From NCBI GenBank assembly GCA_016212745.1, contig JACRDX010000014.1, positions 1 through 14,815 of the forward strand: DNA of 14,815 nucleotides, given 5' to 3'. Below, piece by piece: positions 6,087 through 14,234 of this stretch; the stretch's first letter is position 1, and each line of letters starts with the position of its first letter. The translations under genes were made by a program, and so were the position numbers. The stretch comes from Candidatus Falkowiibacteriota bacterium (lineage in GTDB: Bacteria > Patescibacteriota > Patescibacteriia > UBA11705 > JACRDX01). The notes beneath the pieces were generated by a model. The model was not told the DNA's origin. It searched no databases and saw only the letters and a program-made list of their open reading frames with translations.

Positions 6087-9000
6087 GGAGGCTGGTGCTT
6101 CTACCGCTTCCTCGGCTACCTCTTCAACCTCTTTGTCAGAAATACCATGCTTATGAAATCCTGTGCCAGCTGGAATCAAACGTCCAATAATCACATTTTC
6201 TTTCAATCCTTCCAAATAATCTGGTCTTGCGTTCAATGCCGCGTTTATAAGCACGCGAGCAGTTTCTTGAAATGACGCAGCTGCCAAAAAACTGCCAGTA
6301 GTCAAAGCAACCCTAGAAATTCCAAGCAAAATATCCGCGCCTTCAGCTGGCTTGCCTTTTGCGACGCGCTCATTAGCATCCAAAAATTCTGACTTGCTGA
6401 CAATTTCTCCCTCCAGCAAATCAGTGTCTCCTGCATTATTCACGTAAACGCGCGAGAACAGCTGTTTGATAATAATTTCAATGTGCTTTTCATTCAACTT
6501 TTGTCCTTGAGAAGTATAAATAGATTGAATCTCTTTCAAAATATACTTTTGCACGGCCTCCTTATTCTTTAATTTATAAAGCTGCTGCAAATCAAGGCTG
6601 CCTTCTGTGAGCTGGTCGCCCGCATAAACATAATCCCCTGTCTTTACCCAAAGCACTGTGCCAGCTGGAATCAGATATTCTTTTTCGGCCTCACGCTCCC
6701 CTGAAATTTCAATCTTATTGTCGCTAATGTGTACAATGCCTGTTTGTTTATTTTTAATCTTGTGCTTGTCAACCGTCACAAAAATCACAGTTCCCGGCAA
6801 AACATCCTCGCCATTTTTAACCTTTAATTTCGCATTTTCTGGCATTCGGAATGTCTCTTTTTCTCTGTCAATAAACTTAATCTTTAAAATCTTTTCACCA
6901 AAAGAAGTGCGTGCAACGATTGCGCCTTTTGTACTATGAATCACCCGCGGAACCTCCTGAATATCCACCATTCCCTCAACTTCGCTCATCAATGCTTTTT
7001 TCTTTGGCGGACGAACTTCAAAAATTTCTTCAACGCGCGGCAAACCCTGCGTAATGTCAACGCCTGCCACGCCGCCCGTGTGAAATGTTCTCATTGTCAG
7101 CTGCGTGCCTGGCTCGCCAATGCTTTGCGCAGCAATTACACCAACGGCCGTTCCAAGTTCAACCTGTCTGTTATAAGCAAGGTCAAAACCATAGCATTTT
7201 TGACAAATGCCCTTTTTCAATTTACAAGAAAGCGCTGACCTGATTAAAACATCTTCTATGCTTGGCTCTTGATCAATTTTTCTGGCCAAATCAGATGTAA
7301 TCACATCACCAGCCTTAACAAGCGGTTTGCGCGCCCTTGGCAAAACAATATCGCGAATTGTATAGCGCCCAACAATGCGTTCAAAAAATTTCTGCCCGCA
7401 CGCATCAGCGTCTTTGCGCGTCACCAAAAATCCATCGGTGTCTCCGCAATCATCTTTCAAAACCATCACTTCCTGCGCAACATCCACCAAACGGCGCGTC
7501 AAATATCCGGAGTTGGCAGTGCGCAAAGCTGTATCTGTCAAACCCTTACGCGTTCCATGCGTTGAAATGTAATATTCCAACACATTAAATCCTTCTTTGA
7601 AATTCGCCTTGACCGGCAACTCAATAATTTGTCCAGCAGGATTAATCACCAACCCTTTCATTCCAAGCATCTGAATCAGCTGCGCCCAAGAACCACGCGC
7701 GCCAGAATCAATCATTGAATAAACAGGACCTTGTGTGTCAAGATGTTTTTTACTAACTGCCGCAATTTTATCTTTTATAATCGTCCATGTTTCAACGATT
7801 TTTGTATAACGCTCGTCAGCAGTAAGCAAGCCGTCCTCATATTGATTTTCAATCTCTTCAATAAGCCGATTGCCATCATCAATCAACTGCTGTTTTTCTG
7901 TAATAACGGGCAAATCTGACATGCCCCATGAAAAACCTGATTTTGTAAGTTGTTTAAAACCAAAATCTTTAATATCATCCAACACGGCCGCAACCGTTTC
8001 AAAATCATAATTCTCAAACAATCCTTGAATTATTTCAGCAAACCGCTTTTTTTCAATTACGGCATTGTAAAACGCTAATTTTTCCGGCAAAATTTTGTTG
8101 AAAATAATTCTGCCCAATGTTGTTTTCAAATATTTTTCATCTTTGCATTTTTTCTTCAGCTCTTCATCAATAACTCTCACCGCAATAATGTCGCGCAATG
8201 TTATCTTGCGTAAATCATACGCGATTTTTGCCTCCTGGATAGATGCAAAATGTTTTTTAGGCTCTGCATTTTCATCTTTTACAGAAGTGACATAATAAAT
8301 ACCCCATATCATGTCTTTTGACGGCGTCACAATTGATTGGCCTGTCGCAGGTTTTAAAAGATTTTTCGTTGATTTCATCAATTCCTTTGCTTCTAACTTT
8401 GCCTCTTCTGTAAGCGGCAAATGCACAGCCATTTGGTCTCCGTCAAAGTCAGCATTAAACGCCGTACAAACTAACGGATGCAATTGAATGGCCTTGCCTT
8501 CTACCAAAATTGGCTGAAACGCCTGAATGCCCAGTCTGTGCAATGTTGGCGCGCGATTCAACAACACGTGTGAATCTTTAACAACATTTTCCAAAATATC
8601 CCATACTTCAGGTCTGTCCAATTCAATAAAACGATTAGCGCTGCGAATATTATGAACAAAGCCGTCGCGAATCAACCGGCTGATAATAAACGGCTTAAAA
8701 AGTTCAATGGCCATTGTTTTTGGTAAACCGCATTGGTGCAATTTCAAATGCGGACCAACAACAATTACGCTGCGGCCAGAATAATCTGTGCGCTTTCCAA
8801 GCAAATTCTGCCTGAATCGTCCTTGCTTGCCTTTCAAATAATCTGCCAAAGATTTTAGCGGCCGTTTTTGCATGGTTGCGGCAACTGCTTTGGTGTGACG
8901 CGCCGAATTGTCAATCAGCGCATCAACCGCTTCCTGCAACATTCTGCGCTCATTGCGGCAAATTACCTCTGGCGCGTTTAATTCCAATAATTTTTTCAAA

Positions 9001-10019
9001 CGATTGTTGCGCGACAAAACTCTGCGATATAAATCATTCAAATCTGACGTCGCATACCGACCCCCATCCAACGGAACCATTGGCCGTAAATCCGGCGGAA
9101 TAACCGGAACAACGGACAAAACCATCCACTCTGGCCGGATTTTATTCCGTTTCAAATTGCGCAATAGTTTAAGGCGATTCACCATTTTCTTTTCCCCGCC
9201 AACAGCATCATTCTTAATTTGTTTTTCCATTGTTTTAATCTCTTGCTCAACATCAACTCTTTCCAAAAGTTTACGAAGCGCTGCCGCGCCAATGCTGGCC
9301 TCAAACACATGCCCATATTTCATAGACAATTCCTGAAAAGTTGATTCTGCCAAAAGTTCCAATGGCCGAAGTCGCTTCAATGTTTTATCTTCCTCCTGAT
9401 AACGTTTTTCAAGTTCAGTTTTTTCCTGCTCTATTTCCTGATTCAATTTTACAATGGCTTCGGTTTTATCGGCCGCTGACATTGCGTTATTATTAATGAC
9501 GCTCGCTTTTTGCTTAAGCTGATTGTCCAATGTTTTTTGCTGTGTAATAAATTCCTTTTTCAAATTTTCAATTTCTTCTTCCTTTGCCTGCTGGTCAATG
9601 TCCATGATAATAAAATTGGCAAAATAAATAATCTTTTCAAGTTTTTGAACGGAAATGTCCAAAATTAAACCAATTTTTGACGGAACGCCGCGCAAAAACC
9701 AAATGTGCGAAACTGGCGTTGCCAAAGTTATGTGCCCCATTCGCTCGCGGCGAACAATAGCGCGCGTCACTTCAACACCGCACTTATCGCAAACAATTCC
9801 TTTATAGCGAATCTTTTTGTACTTGCCGCAATAACATTCCCAATCTTTTGTCGGACCAAAAATTTTCTCGCAAAACAACCCGTCCTTTTCCGGCCTTTGT
9901 GTGCGATAATTAATGGTTTCAGGTCGCAAAATTTCGCCATGCGACCAGCCAATAATTTGATCCGGGGACGCAAGCTTAACGGCAATCGCGTCAAAATCAT
10001 TTATTTTTAATTCTGCCAT
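6081..10019 (-). CDS. rpoC: DNA-directed RNA polymerase subunit beta'
   Basis: RpoC forms one side of the polymerase cleft and carries the catalytic magnesium. At 1312 residues it appears complete. The N-terminal zinc site is C62, C64, C77 and C80. The catalytic NADFDGD is at 522-528 (D524, D526, D528). The second zinc site is C858, C932, C939 and C942. The trigger-loop region (IGEPGTQLTMRTFHTGG) follows, and the C-terminal part includes TTGSFLAAASFQETARVL and ENVIIGRLIPAGTG. Between the zinc site and the conserved LRPLELLAESTFQELSMKYG lies a Lys/Glu/Gln-rich, predicted coiled-coil insertion at about residues 139-213. The start ATG has no Shine-Dalgarno sequence and lies 15 bp after the rpoB stop codon, so translation coupling is likely. 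Confidence 0.98.
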   Translation of the reverse strand: MAELKINDFDAIAVKLASPDQIIGWSHGEILRPETINYRTQRPEKDGLFCEKIFGPTKDWECYCGKYKKIRYKGIVCDKCGVEVTRAIVRRERMGHITLATPVSHIWFLRGVPSKIGLILDISVQKLEKIIYFANFIIMDIDQQAKEEEIENLKKEFITQQKTLDNQLKQKASVINNNAMSAADKTEAIVKLNQEIEQEKTELEKRYQEEDKTLKRLRPLELLAESTFQELSMKYGHVFEASIGAAALRKLLERVDVEQEIKTMEKQIKNDAVGGEKKMVNRLKLLRNLKRNKIRPEWMVLSVVPVIPPDLRPMVPLDGGRYATSDLNDLYRRVLSRNNRLKKLLELNAPEVICRNERRMLQEAVDALIDNSARHTKAVAATMQKRPLKSLADYLKGKQGRFRQNLLGKRTDYSGRSVIVVGPHLKLHQCGLPKTMAIELFKPFIISRLIRDGFVHNIRSANRFIELDRPEVWDILENVVKDSHVLLNRAPTLHRLGIQAFQPILVEGKAIQLHPLVCTAFNADFDGDQMAVHLPLTEEAKLEAKELMKSTKNLLKPATGQSIVTPSKDMIWGIYYVTSVKDENAEPKKHFASIQEAKIAYDLRKITLRDIIAVRVIDEELKKKCKDEKYLKTTLGRIIFNKILPEKLAFYNAVIEKKRFAEIIQGLFENYDFETVAAVLDDIKDFGFKQLTKSGFSWGMSDLPVITEKQQLIDDGNRLIEEIENQYEDGLLTADERYTKIVETWTIIKDKIAAVSKKHLDTQGPVYSMIDSGARGSWAQLIQMLGMKGLVINPAGQIIELPVKANFKEGFNVLEYYISTHGTRKGLTDTALRTANSGYLTRRLVDVAQEVMVLKDDCGDTDGFLVTRKDADACGQKFFERIVGRYTIRDIVLPRARKPLVKAGDVITSDLARKIDQEPSIEDVLIRSALSCKLKKGICQKCYGFDLAYNRQVELGTAVGVIAAQSIGEPGTQLTMRTFHTGGVAGVDITQGLPRVEEIFEVRPPKKKALMSEVEGMVDIQEVPRVIHSTKGAIVARTSFGEKILKIKFIDREKETFRMPENAKLKVKNGEDVLPGTVIFVTVDKHKIKNKQTGIVHISDNKIEISGEREAEKEYLIPAGTVLWVKTGDYVYAGDQLTEGSLDLQQLYKLKNKEAVQKYILKEIQSIYTSQGQKLNEKHIEIIIKQLFSRVYVNNAGDTDLLEGEIVSKSEFLDANERVAKGKPAEGADILLGISRVALTTGSFLAAASFQETARVLINAALNARPDYLEGLKENVIIGRLIPAGTGFHKHGISDKEVEEVAEEAVEAPASA

Positions 10020-10034
10020 ATAGATATGTTAATT

Positions 10035-13000
10035 TTATCTTTTTTGTTCATTGTTTCGGGTCTGCGCCATTGCGTCCATGTCTATGACCTTGCCATTTTT
10101 CAACAAAAGCACCTCCAGCACCAATCCCTTTAGCTCGCGCACCAAAACATTAAATGACTCTGGCACATTCAACCTGCGGATTGGGTCGCCTTTTATAATT
10201 GACTCGTACGCTTTGGCGCGGCCAATTACATCGTCGGACTTGATAGTCAAAATTTCTTGCAACATATGGGCCGCGCCATAGGCCTCCAATGCCCAGACCT
10301 CCATTTCGCCAAATCTTTGTCCGCCAAATTGCGCTTTTCCGCCCAATGGCTGTTGCGTAATTAAAGAATATGGTCCAATAGAGCGCTGGTGTATTTTGTC
10401 TTCAACCATGTGATTTAATTTCATTGCATAATGATAGCCAATTGTCGCTGGACGATCAAATCTTTCTCCTGTTTTTCCATTGTATAAATACATTTGGCCC
10501 GTTTCCGGATATTCAGCTTCTTTTAACAATTCCCTGACCTTTTCTTCGGTAATCCCATTAAACGCTGGCGTTGCCACTGTAAACCCGAGTTTCTTAATCG
10601 CCATGCCAGTATGCGTTTCAAGCACTTGTCCCAAATTCATACGAGACACAATGCCAAGTGGCGTCAAAATGATGTCAATAGGAATTCCGTCTTCCAAAAA
10701 CGGGACATCTTCAACCGGAACTATTTTAGAAATAACGCCTTTGTTGCCATGCCTTCCGGCCAATTTGTCGCCGACCTGAACTTTTCGCAGATTGGCAATT
10801 GTCACTTGAATTGTCTTAATCACACCAGGAGACAATTTGTCGCCATTTTCTTGAGAAAAAATTCTAATGTCCACGACTTTGCCGTGCTCACCATGTTCAA
10901 GTCGCAATGACGTATCGCGCACATCGCGAGCTTTTTCACCAAAAATCGCTTTTAACAATTTTTCTTCTGGCGACAACTCGGTTTCACCTTTTGGCGTAAT
11001 TTTGCCGACCAAAATATCACCGGACGCGACAGTCGCGCCAATGCGCACAATACCATCTGCATCCAAATTCTTTAACCGTTCTTCTGAAATATTTGGAATG
11101 TCAGCCGTTATTTGCTCTGCGCCAAGTTTTGTATCGCGAACATCAACCGAATAGGTCTCAATATGCACCGATGAAAATCTGTCATCATGAACCAAACGTT
11201 CAGACAAAATTATCGCGTCTTCATAATTATATCCTTCCCAGCAAATGTACGCTGTCAGTAAATTCTGCCCAAGCGCCAATTCGCCGCGATCTGTTGCTGG
11301 GCCATCTGCCAAAACTTCCCCACGCTTAACCTTTTTGCCATTTTCCACTGATGTTCGTTGGTTAATGCTGGTTGAAGCATTTGAGCAGCTGTATTTGCGC
11401 AACTTATGTTTGTATAAAATACCTTTTTTTGACAACAAATGAATCTCTTGCGCGTCAGCTTTGACAATTTCTCCGTCATCATCAGCAATAATCAAATGGC
11501 CAGAATCATAAGCTGCCTTTGCCTCAATGCCTGTGCCAACAAGCGGCGCTTGCGGATGCACGCACGGAATTGCCTGTCGTTGCATGTTTGAACCCATTAA
11601 CGCGCGAGCGCCATCATCATGTTCCAAAAACGGAATCAACGAAGTGGCAATGCTAACAATTTGATTTGAAGCCACGTCTAAATAATCAATTTTGAAAATA
11701 TGGTCAATTGACGGCTTGCCATAATATCGCATGCTGGTTTTATCCACCAAAAATTTTCCATTTTCATCAAACGCTACCACACAAGATGCTGTAATTGATT
11801 TTTCTTCTTGAATCGCTGTCAAATATTTAACCTCTTTGGTAATTGTCGTCTCAACGCTGCTCGCGATTGTTTCGTCATCAACGGCGCAATTATCAAGCTC
11901 AATGCCAAGCGCTTCGCTTCCTTTTTTAAACAAAATCTGTTTGGTTTTTGAATCTTTTATGTCTTTTACCACCTTATGTTTAACAACAAAAAATGGTGCC
12001 TCAATAAATCCAAAATCATTGACATGCGCATAGCTTGCCAAATGGCCAACCAAGCCAATGTTCGGACCTTCTGGCGTTTGAATCGGGCAAATGCGGCTAT
12101 AATGCGTAGCATGCACGTCGCGCACTTCAAAACTGGCGCGCTCGCGTGATAAACCGCCTGGTCCCATTGCTGACAATCTGCGCTTGTGTTCCAGCTCAGA
12201 CAAAGGATTTGTCTGGTCCATAAATTGAGATAGCTGGGAAGACATGAAAAACTCACGAATAACACCAATCACTGGCCGCGCGTTTATCAATTTAGACGGG
12301 GTCAAACTGCTTGGATCCATTGTTGACATTCTGTCTCGGATAATGCGCGTCATGCGCGCCAAACCAATGCGAAAACGGTTCTGAATCAACTCGCCAATAG
12401 CGCGAATCCTGCGGTTGCCAAGGTGGTCAATATCATCAGCATCGGACTGTGTGATGCTTAATCGGATTATTTCTTTTATCACAGCAACCAAATCATCAAC
12501 CTTCAAAATACGGTGCTCTTCTGTCAGCGGATATTCATTGCCAAAGCGCTGGTTCATTTTATATCTGCCAACCTGCCCAAAATCATAACGTTCAAAATTG
12601 AAAAACATCGCAAAAATCAATGATTTCGCGTTTTCTGGCGTAGCCAAATCGCCGGGCCGTATTCTTTTATAAATCTCCATCAAGCCCTCGTCCTGATTAT
12701 GCGCCGCGTCTTTTGCCAAAGTAGCATCAATATATTTTATGTCAGGATGCGAATCAACTTCTGCGAAAACTTTTTTAATGTCTTCGTCGTTGGACAAGCC
12801 AAATGCTCGCAACAACGAAGTTGCCGCGACTTTTCTTTTGCGATCAATTTTGACCCAGATGACATTATTTGCATCCATTTCAAATTCCAACCATGCCCCG
12901 CGGTTTGGAATCACCTTGGCTCCATAAAAAAATCTATTTTTTTCGCGGATGTAACTGGAAGTGAAAAACACTCCTGCGGAACGGATAATTTGCGAAACTG

Positions 13001-13394
13001 CGACGCGCTCAATGCCATTGATAATGAATGTGCCGCGGTCCGTCATAATCGGAAAATCGCCAAGATAAACTTCTTGCGCTTCGCGTTTTTTTGTTTTGCT
13101 ATTTACCAAAACAGCTTTAACGCGAATCGGCGCTTCGTATGTAATGTTTTTTTCCTTGCTCGTCACCTCGTCAAACTTTGATTCGTCCAAATAATAATCT
13201 TGCAAATGCAACTCAAGCCCCTTTTCAGACATATCAACTATCGGAGAAATTTCCTGCAACAATTCTTCCAGCCCTGTCCGCAAAAAGTTGTCATAAGATT
13301 TTTTTTGAATCTCTATCATGTCCGGAAGATCTAAAAAGTATGACTTTGTAAAATATTTCCGGCTTATTTGAACGGCTGCGGCTTTTTTTGGCAT
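10035..13394 (-). CDS. rpoB: DNA-directed RNA polymerase subunit beta
   Basis: RpoB, with RpoC, forms the active-site cleft. The protein is 1119 residues, short relative to E. coli (1342), as expected without the large lineage-specific insertions. Visible signatures are GTFIINGIERVAVSQIIRSA, RRLSAMGPGGLSRERASFEV, RICPIQTPEGPNIGL, GDKLAGRHGNKGVIS and GKAQFGGQRFGEMEVWALEA. The rifampicin-pocket segment reads QLSQFMDQTNPLSELEHKRR; D393, H403 and S408 match E. coli D516, H526 and S531, while the T525 position is E402. The ATG at 13394 is chosen over the upstream in-frame TTG at 13403 because it gives MPKKAAAVQ and has GAGA 9 nt upstream. It is the first gene of the probable rpoB-rpoC-ftsH operon, behind a strong promoter and a long structured leader. 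Confidence 0.98.
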   Translation of the reverse strand: MPKKAAAVQISRKYFTKSYFLDLPDMIEIQKKSYDNFLRTGLEELLQEISPIVDMSEKGLELHLQDYYLDESKFDEVTSKEKNITYEAPIRVKAVLVNSKTKKREAQEVYLGDFPIMTDRGTFIINGIERVAVSQIIRSAGVFFTSSYIREKNRFFYGAKVIPNRGAWLEFEMDANNVIWVKIDRKRKVAATSLLRAFGLSNDEDIKKVFAEVDSHPDIKYIDATLAKDAAHNQDEGLMEIYKRIRPGDLATPENAKSLIFAMFFNFERYDFGQVGRYKMNQRFGNEYPLTEEHRILKVDDLVAVIKEIIRLSITQSDADDIDHLGNRRIRAIGELIQNRFRIGLARMTRIIRDRMSTMDPSSLTPSKLINARPVIGVIREFFMSSQLSQFMDQTNPLSELEHKRRLSAMGPGGLSRERASFEVRDVHATHYSRICPIQTPEGPNIGLVGHLASYAHVNDFGFIEAPFFVVKHKVVKDIKDSKTKQILFKKGSEALGIELDNCAVDDETIASSVETTITKEVKYLTAIQEEKSITASCVVAFDENGKFLVDKTSMRYYGKPSIDHIFKIDYLDVASNQIVSIATSLIPFLEHDDGARALMGSNMQRQAIPCVHPQAPLVGTGIEAKAAYDSGHLIIADDDGEIVKADAQEIHLLSKKGILYKHKLRKYSCSNASTSINQRTSVENGKKVKRGEVLADGPATDRGELALGQNLLTAYICWEGYNYEDAIILSERLVHDDRFSSVHIETYSVDVRDTKLGAEQITADIPNISEERLKNLDADGIVRIGATVASGDILVGKITPKGETELSPEEKLLKAIFGEKARDVRDTSLRLEHGEHGKVVDIRIFSQENGDKLSPGVIKTIQVTIANLRKVQVGDKLAGRHGNKGVISKIVPVEDVPFLEDGIPIDIILTPLGIVSRMNLGQVLETHTGMAIKKLGFTVATPAFNGITEEKVRELLKEAEYPETGQMYLYNGKTGERFDRPATIGYHYAMKLNHMVEDKIHQRSIGPYSLITQQPLGGKAQFGGQRFGEMEVWALEAYGAAHMLQEILTIKSDDVIGRAKAYESIIKGDPIRRLNVPESFNVLVRELKGLVLEVLLLKNGKVIDMDAMAQTRNNEQKR

Positions 13395-13425
13395 AAAAAA
13401 CAATCTCGCTTCATGAGAGAACGAG
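13395..13425 (-). promoter_or_regulatory. Terminator-like hairpin overlapping the rpoB ribosome-binding site
   Basis: On the minus strand CTCGTT (13425-13420) pairs with AGCGAG (13410-13405), with one G-U pair and a 9-nt loop, followed by ATTGTTTTTT directly before the rpoB ATG. The likely Shine-Dalgarno bases GAGA overlap the 3' arm. It could act as an attenuator or hide the ribosome-binding site. The stem is short, so the assignment is tentative. Confidence 0.4.
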
Positions 13426-13452
13426 GTATTTAAAAATATTTAATTTTTAGTC

Positions 13453-13591
13453 CCCACGGTCATGTATTTTGTAACCTGTTGCTCCGAAGTATTCAAGAGA
13501 ACAAGTTTAATTAGTGGGTTCTTTCGCCAAACGCGCGCGCCAGAAAATAGATTTCAATGCAAAATAAGTTTTATTTTGGGCGATCTCGCGT
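13453..13591 (-). ncRNA. Candidate structured 5' leader of the rpoB mRNA
   Basis: The leader predicted from the promoter runs from about 13624 to 13395 and has no convincing gene. Read as minus-strand RNA, it can form: ACGCG (13591-13587) with CGCGU (13535-13531); CGCC (13582-13579) with GGCG (13541-13538); an adjacent 8-bp hairpin CAAAAUAA/UUAUUUUG (13578-13560, 3-nt loop); CCCAC (13518-13514) with GUGGG (13457-13453); and, inside that, GUUCUCU (13502-13496) with GGAGCAAC (13485-13478, one bulge). I do not recognise a known RNA family. The structure is from manual pairing only. Confidence 0.4.
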
Positions 13592-13630
13592 GTCTGTACC
13601 AAAGATTTTAATAAGAGGAATGATGATTTA

Positions 13631-13659
13631 ATACTAACAAAAAATTTTGCACGTGTCAA
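13631..13659 (-). promoter_or_regulatory. Strong promoter for rpoB-rpoC-ftsH
   Basis: On the minus strand a perfect -35 TTGACA (13659-13654) and the -10 TAGTAT (13636-13631) are separated by 17 bp, with a TG one base upstream of the -10 (TGTTAGTAT). This is the closest match to consensus in the window. The predicted start is near 13624, leaving a leader of about 230 nt before rpoB. An inverted repeat, AATAGAA (13658-13664) and TTCTATT (13683-13689), overlaps the -35. Confidence 0.8.
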
Positions 13660-13755
13660 TAGAAAAACGGCTAAGGCGCGCGTTCTATTCTCTAAAACAA
13701 AAATCCGCTTATTTTAGCAAAAAAACCAATCTGCAAAATTTTCCAAATTTTTCGG

Positions 13756-13783
13756 GTAGAGACGTAATATATTACGTCTCTAC
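13756..13783. repeat. Perfect palindrome, copy 3 of the GTAGAGACG family
   Basis: A 28-bp perfect inverted repeat with arms GTAGAGACG and CGTCTCTAC and the core TAATATATTA. It has the same 9-bp arms as the copy at 818-845, but the core differs at several positions while staying fully self-complementary. It lies between the rpoB and rbfA promoters and is directly followed by the second TTATCCACA. Confidence 0.92.
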
Positions 13784-13792
13784 TTATCCACA
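13784..13792 (+). promoter_or_regulatory. DnaA-box-like 9-mer TTATCCACA, copy 2
   Basis: A perfect TTATNCACA match immediately after the palindrome, followed by ACCCCAAATTTG, nearly the same context as the copy at 769. It lies 27 bp upstream of the rbfA -35. Binding by DnaA is inferred from the 9-mer alone. Confidence 0.4.
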
Positions 13793-13819
13793 ACCCCAAA
13801 TTTGCAATTCAAAAATCTT

Positions 13820-13848
13820 TTGACCTTTTAAAATAGATGGTTTATGAT
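13820..13848 (+). promoter_or_regulatory. Sigma-70-type promoter for rbfA and the DHH gene
   Basis: The -35 is TTGACC (13820-13825) and the -10 is TATGAT (13843-13848), with a 17-bp spacer. The predicted start near 13855 leaves about 17 nt before the ATG at 13872 and would put the alternative TTG at 13857 almost at the 5' end. Confidence 0.78.
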
Positions 13849-13871
13849 GATTAGATTTGCAAAACAAAACT

Positions 13872-14234
13872 ATGTCTCATCGCGAAAAACAATTAAACCA
13901 GCTCATCGCGACCGCGCTTGGCGAGGTAATAAACAAAGAACTGGAATTACCAACAAACGTATTTATTACGATTGCAAAAATTGACGTGGCCGCAAATTTA
14001 AACAGCTGCAAAGTTTTTATCAGCGCCATACCAAGCGATAAAACAAATTTCGCGGTTGGTTTTTTGGTAAAAAACAAAGGTTTGATAAAACGCGAACTGT
14101 CAAAAAGAATCAAATACCTTCGCACCACGCCAGAATTAACATTCATCCCGGATTTTACCGAAGAAAAAGCATTTGAAATTGAAAAAATTATAGACCGAGT
14201 CGCAGGAGAGAGATTGGACAACCGAGAATCATGA
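13872..14234 (+). CDS. rbfA: Ribosome-binding factor A
   Basis: RbfA is a small KH-like protein that binds the immature 30S subunit and assists 16S rRNA 5'-end maturation. The 120-residue product starts MSHREKQLNQ, in place of the usual basic N-terminus, followed by the family pattern: FITIAKIDVAANLNSCKVFI (the ITRVEVSPDL-K-AKVYVS region), GLIKRELSKRI, and LRTTPELTFIPD before a C-terminal helix. The ATG at 13872 is preferred to the in-frame TTG at 13857 because the family starts here and the TTG lies within 3 nt of the predicted transcript start. No Shine-Dalgarno sequence is visible. The stop codon overlaps the next start as ATGA. In many bacteria rbfA follows infB; here infB is 13 kb away and points the other way. 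Confidence 0.93.
   Translation: MSHREKQLNQLIATALGEVINKELELPTNVFITIAKIDVAANLNSCKVFISAIPSDKTNFAVGFLVKNKGLIKRELSKRIKYLRTTPELTFIPDFTEEKAFEIEKIIDRVAGERLDNRES

Noticed and set aside
4199..13394. Many plus-strand open frames opposite ftsH, rpoC and rpoB
   Set aside because: All lie antisense to highly conserved genes, are short, and have compositions expected from shadow frames. None shows a recognisable domain.
13395..13403. Upstream in-frame TTG start for rpoB at 13403
   Set aside because: It would lie in the T-rich tract and add MFF before the natural MPKK start, which has its own Shine-Dalgarno-like GAGA.
13857..13871. Upstream in-frame TTG start for rbfA
   Set aside because: It falls within about 3 nt of the predicted transcript start, and RbfA proteins normally begin where the ATG at 13872 does.
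13395..13871. tRNA, tmRNA, SRP RNA or 6S RNA gene in the rpoB-rbfA spacer
   Set aside because: I looked for a tRNA cloverleaf, the tmRNA 3' end, the SRP tetraloop region and a long 6S-like duplex on both strands and found none. The promoter position fits an rpoB leader better.
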